Below are positions 1 to 5,587 of a stretch of DNA of 5,587 nt, one piece after another. The first letter of the stretch is position 1. The number at the start of each line of letters is the position of its first letter. This DNA comes from Kiritimatiellia bacterium (GTDB taxonomy: Bacteria > Verrucomicrobiota > Kiritimatiellia > RFP12 > UBA1067), in the NCBI GenBank assembly GCA_017648225.1, contig JAGCJE010000130.1, positions 1 to 5,587 on the forward strand. The letters are read 5' to 3'. The notes beneath the pieces were generated by a model, which worked only from the letters and a program-made list of their open reading frames with translations, did no database searches and had not been told where the DNA came from. The translations under genes and the position numbers were made by a program.

Positions 1-3000
1 CCGTTCTCTTCGAACGCGGCGAACGCCTTCAATATCGCGATCGAGTCGTCGATCTTACCGGCGGCGATCATGCCGCGCATAAAGATAAACGTGTCGCGCC
101 CCCAATCGAGGAACCACGGATATCCCGCGATCACCGTCTTAAGGTCATCGCGCTTCACGATAAAAAGATCAAGCGACTTTTTAAGCGTATCAGGAACACT
201 GAGAGATCTCGGAGAGACATCATCGCTGTCCGGGAAGATAAGCTTTTCGTCTCCGCGTCTCACGGCTCCGACGCCGACGGTTTCGCCGACGATCGTCACC
301 GTCTCGCCGACCTTGAAATCGGCGGAAATCCAGCCGGGACTGAAAAGATCGCCCGAACCGTCCTGGCCGCGGCGCTCCTCTTCGATGTGTGAAACGTTGT
401 AAACCCACTCCGGTTCATGATGATACTCGCCGCCGTCGACGCTCATTACGAAATCGCCGTCGTACGGATGGAACGCGAAGCCGCGCGGAGACGGAGATAC
501 GCTGCGCGGGAAAAGCTCTTCAAGACCCGTATAGGCCTTCGTCGTCGAATGGAAGCTGCGCCATTCAATATCGGGCCTGAAGACGACGCGGACCTGATCG
601 CCGACGTCGCTCTCTCCCGCATCGCAGCGCGTCACTTTAAGCCGCGCGGCGTTATACCCTTTAGCGAGCGAAATTTCGAACACGAACGCCGTCGTCTTAC
701 CCATGCCGCATGGCATATTGAATTCCCAGCGGGCGGTCTCTCCGGCCGGATCGGCTACGAACTTTACGGTCGAGCGCACGTCGAACTCGCGCGTATAGCC
801 TTCGCGCTGAAGCCAGCAGCGCATGCGCGTCCAGACATTAAGGCGGTCTGACGGGCAGTTTGCATTGGGATTAGCGGCGAGAATCGCATCGTACTGGCTC
901 GCGATCACGCCCCAGCCGAGGCGCATCTGAGAGGCGGCTCCAGAGCCGTTCGAAAGAATAGTTCTGTAATCGGTATTGCGCCGCACCTCTTCACGGTTGA
1001 GCGATATGAGAGCGCGGGCGGCGGCGCCCGAAGGCGGAACAAGGAATTTAGAAACTGTTCTCGTCGCCTTTTTAGGCGTATATACGACCATTTTCAAATT
1101 GAGCGCACGGCACTTAGATCCGTCTCCCTCGTATGCGGGAGATTTAAATTCGGCAAAGTGCTCGCCCTTGGCGTAACGCGAAGCAGCGGCGCTGAGCGTG
1201 CGGCCCGTATGAGGATCGACGAGATGGTACCTGAAGTGGAATGGGGCAGAAACGCGCACGGTCTCACCTGCGGGCACAACGACCTCACGCTTTACATCAC
1301 GCGGGAATTGCCAATGGAATTTAAAAGTATCCTGCTCTAAAATTTCTGGTGCACTCTCGGCATTGGCTTTCGCTAAAGCGGGTCCAATGAGACAGAGAAC
1401 CTCTCCCGGATTGAGATCAAGAACTCCAAGCGCCGAAAACTTTCTGCCGGTAACAAGATCAAGAGCCTCCTTCGCCGAAAACTTCGTCGGATCCCATTCG
1501 ACTTCCGCTCCGTTCGCGCAATCGAGGTTCGCGACCACAAGAAGTTTACGCGCACGAGGACCAGACTCGACGGAGGGCGTTCTTACGACGGCGAGAGTGT
1601 TGCCGCCGCCTTTAGTTACGACCTCAAGTTTGCAAGACCCGGAGAATGTCGGATCCGTATCAAGGATCAGATTGAGTTTCGAAATGAGATCGACCATATT
1701 CGACGGCGAGCCCCAGTTAAGGTCGTTCTTGCCGTGAACGTCGATCTTCTCTCGACAGAACCATTCGACGCCGTTGGCTATGCCCCACGCGCCTTGCCAG
1801 CTCAAAAGCGCCGCGAGCTGAACGCGCAGTTTAGCGTAGGTCTCGCCGCCCTTCGCAAGACGGTCGTTGTCGTGGGTTTCCGCGAAATGGACTAATGTTC
1901 CATATTTTTCGCTGCGCTCGATCGCGCCTGGAAGATACCACTCGAACTGATCACGATTATACGTCTGGAAAATCTCGGAATACGCCCAGTCAAGATTCGA
2001 TTCAGCGAGAAGACGGTCTGTGACTTTTAATTCTCCACCCAATCCTTCAAGCATAAAGACAGTGTCGGGATATTCCTCGCGGACGCGGCAGACAATATAT
2101 TCCCAAGTTTCAGCGGGAATCATGTAACCTGCGTCGCATCTGAAGCCGTCCACTCCGTTGCGGCACCAGAAGAGGAACACATCAGCCATATACGCTCTAA
2201 GCTCGGCGTTGGAATAGTCGAGCTCAACGAGATCGGCCCATTTTACTCCCCACGCGCCGGGCGAGATAAATTTACCGTCACTTTCGCGGTTGAACCACTC
2301 GGGATGATGGGTTTGAAGCGTCGAAGCCCAACCCGTATGATTAGCGGGCAGATCGACGAAAAAGAGACCTTTGCGCGAATGGACCGCGTCGATAAGTTCA
2401 CGGAACTGATCTAAGGGTGTCGCGTACTCATCGAACTCGGCCATCGCCGGATCTACAGAATAGAAATCAAGCGACGCGAACGGGCAGCCGTACTCGCCCA
2501 TCACGGCGTATGTCGTCGGAACAGGGAACGGCGGCAACGTCTGGCTCAAGCGGAAGCCCATCTTGTCCATGATGACGGGGAGCTTTCGCACGACTTCCCT
2601 GAACGAGCCGAACTGACGCGGGAAGACGGTATAGATTGAATTACTCTTCCTTACAGTCTCGCTCTCGACTTTAATGTGGGTATTGCGCCCTTCGGGCCAT
2701 TCGGGGACATTTGAGCCTTCGGGGAAGAAACACGCCTTGCCTGAAAAAATTCCAACTTCCTCGAGCGCGATATCGGCTTTGAAAACGCCGGGCTTCACCT
2801 CGGCAAGCGGGATGTCTGTCCAGGCGCGAGCCATGGGAGTGACGCCGCTTTCAGTCTCGGCTATTATCTCGCGTCTGCGGATACCGGCGTTGCCGATATT
2901 GGTTCTGAATGCAGCGCGACCCTTGCGGGGACGGTCCAGCTCGAGCGTGACCGTAAGCTTGTCGCCGCGCCACTTTAAAATGAAATCATCAGGATTCGGT

Positions 3001-3011
3001 GTCTGTCTCAT
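1..3011 (-). CDS. AGL-type bifunctional glycogen debranching enzyme (GH13 + GH133), C-terminus cut by window edge
   Basis: Predicted cytoplasmic enzyme of glycogen breakdown: 4-alpha-glucanotransferase plus amylo-alpha-1,6-glucosidase. One open frame gives 1003 residues from the ATG at 3011-3009 and is still open at the left edge. Residues about 1-120 form a beta-rich N-terminal domain like hGDE_N. The GH13 barrel starts near 125 with SIYTVFPRQFGSFREV and keeps all four family regions: VDLPANH (D220, N224, H225), GFRCDAGY (R291, nucleophile D293), MLEG (acid/base E322) and ETHDND (H380, D381). Beta-rich linking domains cover about 430-690. The GH133 (alpha/alpha)6 part starts near 700 with SQYDAILAANPN (705-716) and reaches GYPWFLDWGRDTF (963-975), a GDE_C hallmark. 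Family members are usually about 1,300-1,600 residues, so several hundred are probably missing. The start is firm: an in-frame TAA lies 9 bases upstream, no other start lies between, and the beta domain begins by residue 10. There is no signal peptide. The GH133 activity is inferred, because the rest of that domain is outside the window. Confidence 0.93.
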   Translation of the reverse strand, partial: MRQTPNPDDFILKWRGDKLTVTLELDRPRKGRAAFRTNIGNAGIRRREIIAETESGVTPMARAWTDIPLAEVKPGVFKADIALEEVGIFSGKACFFPEGSNVPEWPEGRNTHIKVESETVRKSNSIYTVFPRQFGSFREVVRKLPVIMDKMGFRLSQTLPPFPVPTTYAVMGEYGCPFASLDFYSVDPAMAEFDEYATPLDQFRELIDAVHSRKGLFFVDLPANHTGWASTLQTHHPEWFNRESDGKFISPGAWGVKWADLVELDYSNAELRAYMADVFLFWCRNGVDGFRCDAGYMIPAETWEYIVCRVREEYPDTVFMLEGLGGELKVTDRLLAESNLDWAYSEIFQTYNRDQFEWYLPGAIERSEKYGTLVHFAETHDNDRLAKGGETYAKLRVQLAALLSWQGAWGIANGVEWFCREKIDVHGKNDLNWGSPSNMVDLISKLNLILDTDPTFSGSCKLEVVTKGGGNTLAVVRTPSVESGPRARKLLVVANLDCANGAEVEWDPTKFSAKEALDLVTGRKFSALGVLDLNPGEVLCLIGPALAKANAESAPEILEQDTFKFHWQFPRDVKREVVVPAGETVRVSAPFHFRYHLVDPHTGRTLSAAASRYAKGEHFAEFKSPAYEGDGSKCRALNLKMVVYTPKKATRTVSKFLVPPSGAAARALISLNREEVRRNTDYRTILSNGSGAASQMRLGWGVIASQYDAILAANPNANCPSDRLNVWTRMRCWLQREGYTREFDVRSTVKFVADPAGETARWEFNMPCGMGKTTAFVFEISLAKGYNAARLKVTRCDAGESDVGDQVRVVFRPDIEWRSFHSTTKAYTGLEELFPRSVSPSPRGFAFHPYDGDFVMSVDGGEYHHEPEWVYNVSHIEEERRGQDGSGDLFSPGWISADFKVGETVTIVGETVGVGAVRRGDEKLIFPDSDDVSPRSLSVPDTLKKSLDLFIVKRDDLKTVIAGYPWFLDWGRDTFIFMRGMIAAGKIDDSIAILKAFAAFEEN

Positions 3012-3019
3012 ACTTGAAT

Positions 3020-3028
3020 ATTATACCA
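3020..3028 (-). promoter_or_regulatory. Extended -10 promoter element next to the debranching-enzyme start
   Basis: The minus strand reads TGGTATAAT: a consensus -10 hexamer (3025-3020) preceded by the TGn extended -10 motif. Only 8 bases (ATTCAAGT) separate the hexamer from the ATG at 3011. With standard sigma-70 geometry, transcription would start on the G two bases before the ATG, leaving almost no 5' leader. No Shine-Dalgarno sequence is present. No good -35 is found at 16-18 bases, which extended -10 promoters can tolerate. The TAA inside the hexamer is in frame with the gene, so it also rules out a longer N-terminus. Promoter function is inferred from the motif only. Confidence 0.65.
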
Positions 3029-3073
3029 TAATTCAATCAATCAGAATGTATGAATTCAAATTGGAATCATTTT

Positions 3074-3101
3074 CCCATTTGCCTCACAAATACAAAATGG
3101 G
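3074..3101 (-). repeat. 7-bp perfect inverted repeat just after the tcdA stop (possible RNA hairpin)
   Basis: CCCATTT and AAATGGG form a perfect 7-bp inverted repeat with a 14-base spacer, beginning 2 bases after the tcdA stop. In RNA it could fold at the 3' end of the hydrolase-tcdA transcript. The stem has three G-C pairs and the loop is large. On the minus strand it is followed by AAAATGATT and not a U tract, so it does not fit a standard intrinsic terminator. It could be a 3' stabilising hairpin, a protein-binding site or chance. Confidence 0.3.
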
Positions 3102-3102
3102 C

Positions 3103-3849
3103 TTATTGATCTACAATGCAGTCGACAACCATCGCGGCAAGAGCGAAGCCGAAGACAGCGCTAACCTGCACCAGGCTGCCGTACGCCCGCTTCTCTCCGA
3201 CAGGCGGCGCATCTTCGGGCTTGAAGGGACTTTCACGTGAATAAACACACTGGAACTTCCTCGCCGGAAACTCACCCGTCTTACGGAAGCGCGATCTTAA
3301 AGACCTCGCAAGCGCGTCTCCCTTTACATCCCAAAACTCACCTTTCGTCACCGCGAACGGATCGCGCCTGAGCGCCGCGCCCATAGATGAAAAAAGGTGC
3401 GTACGCTCAAGCTTCGTCACGTGCAGTATCAGGTCGGCCTTGTCTTCAAGTGAATCTATCGCATCGACCACGCAGTCGTAAGTCTGAAGCGAAAAAGAGT
3501 CCGCCGTCCCGCAGGAATATCTCTCGCTCATTATCTCAAGCTTTAGATCGGGATTGATCTCCAAAAGCCGCTTTTCGAGCGCAACGACCTTGAGCTCGCC
3601 GACCGTCTTTGAGCCGGCCATTATCTGTCTGTTCACGTTCGATGGCGCGACACGGTCGGGATCTGCGATCAAGAGCGTACCGACGCCGGTTCTGACGAGC
3701 GCCTCGGCGCACCAGCCTCCTACACCTCCGACGCCGATTACCGCAACGCGGGAGTCGGCGAGCGACTTTACCGCCCTGACGCCGAGAGCCTGCTCCGTAC
3801 GCGCGAACGCCGCCGCCGCGAATTCCTTTTCTGCCTTTTTTTTATCCAC
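3103..3849 (-). CDS. tcdA: tRNA threonylcarbamoyladenosine dehydratase, TcdA/CsdL (E1-like ThiF family)
   Basis: TcdA uses ATP to dehydrate and cyclise t6A at position 37 of ANN-decoding tRNAs, giving cyclic ct6A, which improves decoding. The 248-residue length is normal for the family. Visible features are the family start FARTEQALG (15-23), the nucleotide-binding GVGGVGG (39-45), acidic D63 and D65 followed by NVNRQ (71-75, with the conserved Arg74), Lys87, DAID (129-132), QCVYS (200-204) and the family C-terminal pattern ending near VFGFALAAMVVD (232-243). It lacks the paired CxxC zinc motifs of MoeB and ThiF and any rhodanese domain, which favours TcdA. The start is GTG, and no other ATG, GTG or TTG occurs in frame before Met77. 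It begins 3 bases after the hydrolase stop with only a weak GGAA upstream, so translational coupling is likely. No csdA or csdE partner gene lies in the window. Confidence 0.9.
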   Translation of the reverse strand: MDKKKAEKEFAAAAFARTEQALGVRAVKSLADSRVAVIGVGGVGGWCAEALVRTGVGTLLIADPDRVAPSNVNRQIMAGSKTVGELKVVALEKRLLEINPDLKLEIMSERYSCGTADSFSLQTYDCVVDAIDSLEDKADLILHVTKLERTHLFSSMGAALRRDPFAVTKGEFWDVKGDALARSLRSRFRKTGEFPARKFQCVYSRESPFKPEDAPPVGEKRAYGSLVQVSAVFGFALAAMVVDCIVDQ

Positions 3850-3861
3850 GACTTAATTTCC
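3838..3861 (-). promoter_or_regulatory. tcdA translation-start region: weak GGAA, GTG start, A8 tract
   Basis: On the minus strand this region reads weak Shine-Dalgarno-like GGAA (3861-3858), then the hydrolase TAA (3855-3853), one GTC codon and the GTG start (3849-3847). Codon 2 is followed by eight consecutive A bases and then GG. The poor ribosome site and 3-base gap suggest that ribosomes finishing the hydrolase re-initiate on tcdA. The A-rich codons 3-5 (Lys-Lys-Lys) would keep the start unstructured. This is inference from layout. Confidence 0.45.
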
Positions 3862-5391
3862 GAAACGGGTGCCGTTCATTCCCCAAAGCTCGCCCTTGAG
3901 AACGATCTTTTCGTCCTTTTCAGCCAGAATTACATCGATATAGGCGGTGGTTCCGGTCAAATAAATACGCAGTTTGAACGAACCGTCTTCCTGCATCGCG
4001 CCCGAAGTCATCGCCTTCTGCTCGCCGATTATCGCGCCGAGGGTTTCAGCCTTCTGATTATCGATGCGCATAACACCCTCGGTCCAACGTCCGACTCCGA
4101 CGGGAATGTCGCTAAGTTCATTCTTCACCTTGAAAACGAGACGCAATTCGCCCGTTCCTTCTTTGCGGTATAGTTTCACGCTTTTTATACCGCGGGAGTT
4201 TTTCGCGGCTTCAATCTCCTTGCCCAGAAACTTTTCAACGCCTTTAATATCCCCCTTCACCGGCGCTATCTCAAGACCGGCTAGTCTCTTTTTAAGTTCC
4301 GCATAAACTTCAGGATTCTCGGGTAGCGCTCCATCTTTAAGTTCTTCTAAAATATAATCCCTTACCAGATTGATTTCTTTTTGCATATCGCCAAGCCCGG
4401 CGTTGACGGAAACAACGAGATTTACATCCTGATACACAAGCGTCAACTGCCCCGCCGCACCGTCCGCGCGATAACCGTTGTTGTGACAGCGCCAAAATTG
4501 AAAACCGTAGCCCTGCTGCCAGTCGCTTCCCTCTCCGAGAGCTCTTATACCTACGTTGCGCCATCCGCTGAACGTATGACGGGCCGTCGCAAGCTGAACC
4601 CATTGAGGATGGATTACATTTTCACCTCCCCAAACCCCGTTCTGAATATAACACAGTCCGAACCGCGCCATCTCGCGCGTCGTCATGTTCATACCCCACC
4701 CGCCGCAGGCGATATCCTGGGGCGAAACGGTCGACCAAGCCTTCTCGATGCCGATTTTTTTGAAAAATCTCTTATCAAGATAATCCATCAGCTTCTCGCC
4801 GGAACGCTTCTCGACAATGGCCGCAAGCATGTAAGTCGCATCCGAATCATACTTGAAGCCGCACCCGGGCTTCGTCTGAAGCTCCTTCTCCATAAAGGTA
4901 CGGCCCCAATCGCCGAAGGTATGCACCTTATGATCCCACTTCGCGCCGACGTTCATCGTAAGCAAATCTCTCACTCGCATCGACTTCAGATTATCGGTCA
5001 CGTTCGTAGGAGTCAACTCGGGAAAAATCTCCATCACCCTCTCATCGAGATCGAGTTTACCCTCTTCAACAAGAAAACCAATCGCCGTAGACGTAAAGCT
5101 CTTTGAATGCGAATAGAGCATATGCGTCTCTTCGAGCGTATTGAACGGCTTCCAACTGCCCTCGGCGATCGTCTTTCCGTTGCGGACGATCACAAACCCA
5201 TGGAGCGCGCCGGAGCCGTTCCATGCGGCGAACGACTTCTCGCACGCGTCGATCCACTTCAAAACGGCGCGACTTGAAATACCTTGAGATTCAGGAGTCG
5301 CGTATTCCATTTCAACAGCCTTTGCCGAAATCATAAAACCGCAGGCCAAAAATGACGAAAGCGTTGCAGTAGTAAAGAATTTTGTTTTCAT
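3853..5391 (-). CDS. Exported serine hydrolase, beta-lactamase/penicillin-binding (class C, PF00144-like) fold
   Basis: Predicted exported hydrolase of 512 residues using an active-site serine. Substrate is unknown; relatives include esterases, D-aminopeptidases and peptidoglycan-type amidases. A signal peptide is clear: K2 and K4, a hydrophobic stretch at 5-22, and an AKA site (23-25). Cys17 in FLAC makes a poor lipobox, so a lipoprotein is possible but less likely. The catalytic fold spans about 30-350. SHSK (94-97) is the SxxK motif with nucleophile Ser94 and Lys97, followed by the typical SFTS. YDS (181-183) stands where YxN/YxS is expected. DGAAGQ (310-315), after QGYGFQFWRC (293-302), replaces the KTG/HxG motif. 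Residues about 355-512 are a beta-rich C-terminal extension of unassigned role. The ATG is the only possible start between the upstream in-frame stop and the signal peptide. It probably shares a transcript with tcdA, 3 bases downstream. It is probably not a true antibiotic-resistance beta-lactamase, because family members of this type usually are not. Confidence 0.9.
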   Translation of the reverse strand: MKTKFFTTATLSSFLACGFMISAKAVEMEYATPESQGISSRAVLKWIDACEKSFAAWNGSGALHGFVIVRNGKTIAEGSWKPFNTLEETHMLYSHSKSFTSTAIGFLVEEGKLDLDERVMEIFPELTPTNVTDNLKSMRVRDLLTMNVGAKWDHKVHTFGDWGRTFMEKELQTKPGCGFKYDSDATYMLAAIVEKRSGEKLMDYLDKRFFKKIGIEKAWSTVSPQDIACGGWGMNMTTREMARFGLCYIQNGVWGGENVIHPQWVQLATARHTFSGWRNVGIRALGEGSDWQQGYGFQFWRCHNNGYRADGAAGQLTLVYQDVNLVVSVNAGLGDMQKEINLVRDYILEELKDGALPENPEVYAELKKRLAGLEIAPVKGDIKGVEKFLGKEIEAAKNSRGIKSVKLYRKEGTGELRLVFKVKNELSDIPVGVGRWTEGVMRIDNQKAETLGAIIGEQKAMTSGAMQEDGSFKLRIYLTGTTAYIDVILAEKDEKIVLKGELWGMNGTRFGN

Positions 5392-5397
5392 AACGAT

Positions 5398-5403
5398 ATT
5401 ATA
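5398..5403 (-). promoter_or_regulatory. Consensus -10 hexamer six bases before the serine hydrolase start
   Basis: The minus strand carries a perfect TATAAT with just ATCGTT between it and the ATG at 5391. Standard spacing from the -10 would put the first transcribed base exactly on the A of the ATG, giving a leaderless mRNA. No Shine-Dalgarno sequence is present. No recognisable -35 lies 16-18 bases upstream, and there is no TGn extension. A small inverted repeat, ATCT-TTT-AGAT on the plus strand at 5404-5414, abuts the hexamer and could be an operator or chance. The first eight bases, TATAATAT, are identical to those at the debranching-enzyme promoter. Function is inferred. Confidence 0.55.
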
Positions 5404-5433
5404 ATCTTTTAGATAGTGATATTCGGGAAAAAC

Positions 5434-5587
5434 TTAAATCGACCAGCCGCCGATACCAAAGGCTCGGCATACTTCAGAGACAAGAATCGACAGAACCAGA
5501 AGCGGCGCGATGAACTTTACCATCACGATGTAGAAGTACTTGAATCCGACCGCCCCGCCGTGACGCTGACATTCGGCGAGTATGCGC
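5434..5587 (-). CDS. C-terminal end of a membrane transporter, probably a Na+-dependent NSS/SNF-type symporter (partial)
   Basis: Only the last 50 codons are present, ending in TAA at 5436-5434; the gene enters from the right edge, with its first complete codon at 5586. The visible peptide has a charged, hydrophilic stretch (RILAECQRHGGAVGFKY), then one strongly hydrophobic helix (about residues 18-37: FYIVMVKFIAPLLVLSILV), then a short tail ending in GIGGWSI. A last transmembrane helix with Lys and Pro in a K-x-I-x-P-L pattern resembles the final helix of bacterial neurotransmitter:sodium symporters, which import amino acids or related solutes with Na+. Other secondary transporters could look alike over so short a piece. 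It lies 42 bases upstream of the serine hydrolase with no clear terminator between, so read-through is possible. This ORF is too short and incomplete for start assignment. Confidence 0.55.
   Translation of the reverse strand, partial: RILAECQRHGGAVGFKYFYIVMVKFIAPLLVLSILVSEVCRAFGIGGWSI

Larger units (their letters stand above)
3012..3102 (-). other. AT-rich intergenic gap holding the debranching-enzyme promoter
   Basis: This 91-base gap lies between the tcdA stop and the debranching enzyme start. It is much more AT-rich than the genes on either side. On the minus strand it holds, in order, a 7-bp inverted repeat near the tcdA stop, the palindrome GAATTC, a short TGAT tandem (TGATTGATTGA), and an extended -10 element next to the start codon. 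No small ORF with plausible coding character is seen here. Confidence 0.6.

Noticed and set aside
70..1737. Several 60-144 residue frames on both strands (for example 417-851 plus, 1363-1737 plus, 220-408 minus)
   Set aside because: All lie inside the continuous 1003-codon debranching-enzyme frame, which I followed codon by codon without a break. Their products are Arg/Ser-rich and lack any known motif.
3074..3101. Intrinsic terminator for the hydrolase-tcdA transcript
   Set aside because: The 7-bp stem has a 14-base loop, only three G-C pairs and no following U tract, so it is listed only as an inverted repeat.
2674..3240. 188-residue open frame on the plus strand spanning the gap at 3012-3102
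   Set aside because: It overlaps the start of the debranching enzyme, the intergenic gap and the end of tcdA. It shows no domain, and its composition changes sharply where it crosses the AT-rich gap, as expected for a chance frame.
3554..3856. 100-residue plus-strand frame opposite the start of tcdA
   Set aside because: It is the antisense shadow of the nucleotide-binding part of tcdA; nothing in it resembles a protein family.
4381..5106. 241-residue open frame on the plus strand
   Set aside because: It lies wholly opposite the serine hydrolase, whose signal peptide, SxxK motif and family patterns are convincing. The plus-strand product has no recognisable domain and is a by-product of codon bias.
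3853..5391. Antibiotic-resistance beta-lactamase
   Set aside because: The third motif is DGAAGQ instead of KTG, the protein carries a long C-terminal extension, and the family is broad. The fold is supported but beta-lactam hydrolysis is not.
1..5587. Mobile element, defence island, CRISPR or novel multi-gene system
   Set aside because: No direct repeat arrays, terminal inverted repeats, transposase, integrase or nuclease genes, or RNA genes were seen. The four genes are common housekeeping or metabolic types on one strand.

Overview
All genes in this window are bacterial in type and all read on the minus strand, from right to left. In transcription order they are: the last 50 codons of a membrane transporter (5434-5586), a secreted beta-lactamase-fold serine hydrolase (3853-5391), a TcdA-type tRNA t6A dehydratase (3103-3849), and a very large glycogen debranching enzyme (start at 3011) that is still open when the window ends at position 1. 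The debranching enzyme fills more than half of the window. I translated it codon by codon: 1003 residues without a stop or frameshift. Coding density is very high, with gaps of only 42, 3 and 91 bases. No tRNA, rRNA, CRISPR array or insertion sequence was seen, and no stretch over 300 bases lacks a gene.

The debranching enzyme has the two-headed layout of eukaryotic AGL. A GH13 glucanotransferase half carries all its catalytic residues. It is followed by the start of the GH133 amylo-1,6-glucosidase half, marked by a conserved aromatic and WGRD segment right at the window edge. One such protein could shorten a branch stub and remove the last alpha-1,6 glucose, a job most bacteria give to separate proteins. 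The serine hydrolase and tcdA genes are almost certainly one transcript (3-base gap, same reading frame). The transporter lies 42 bases upstream and may be read through. No functional link among transporter, hydrolase, tRNA modification and glycogen breakdown is evident, so this looks like an ordinary chromosomal region rather than a dedicated system.

The two genes that seem to have their own promoter, the hydrolase and the debranching enzyme, each have a perfect TATAAT only 6 or 8 bases before the ATG and no Shine-Dalgarno sequence. That pattern suggests leaderless or near-leaderless mRNAs.

The organism cannot be fixed from the sequence. Moderately GC-rich genes with AT-rich gaps, an AGL-like debranching enzyme in a bacterium, and leaderless-type starts would fit a member of the Verrucomicrobiota/Kiritimatiellota/Lentisphaerota (PVC) group or a similar uncultured lineage. 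This is a guess. The Bacteroidota promoter motif TAnnTTTG is not seen at the two putative promoters.
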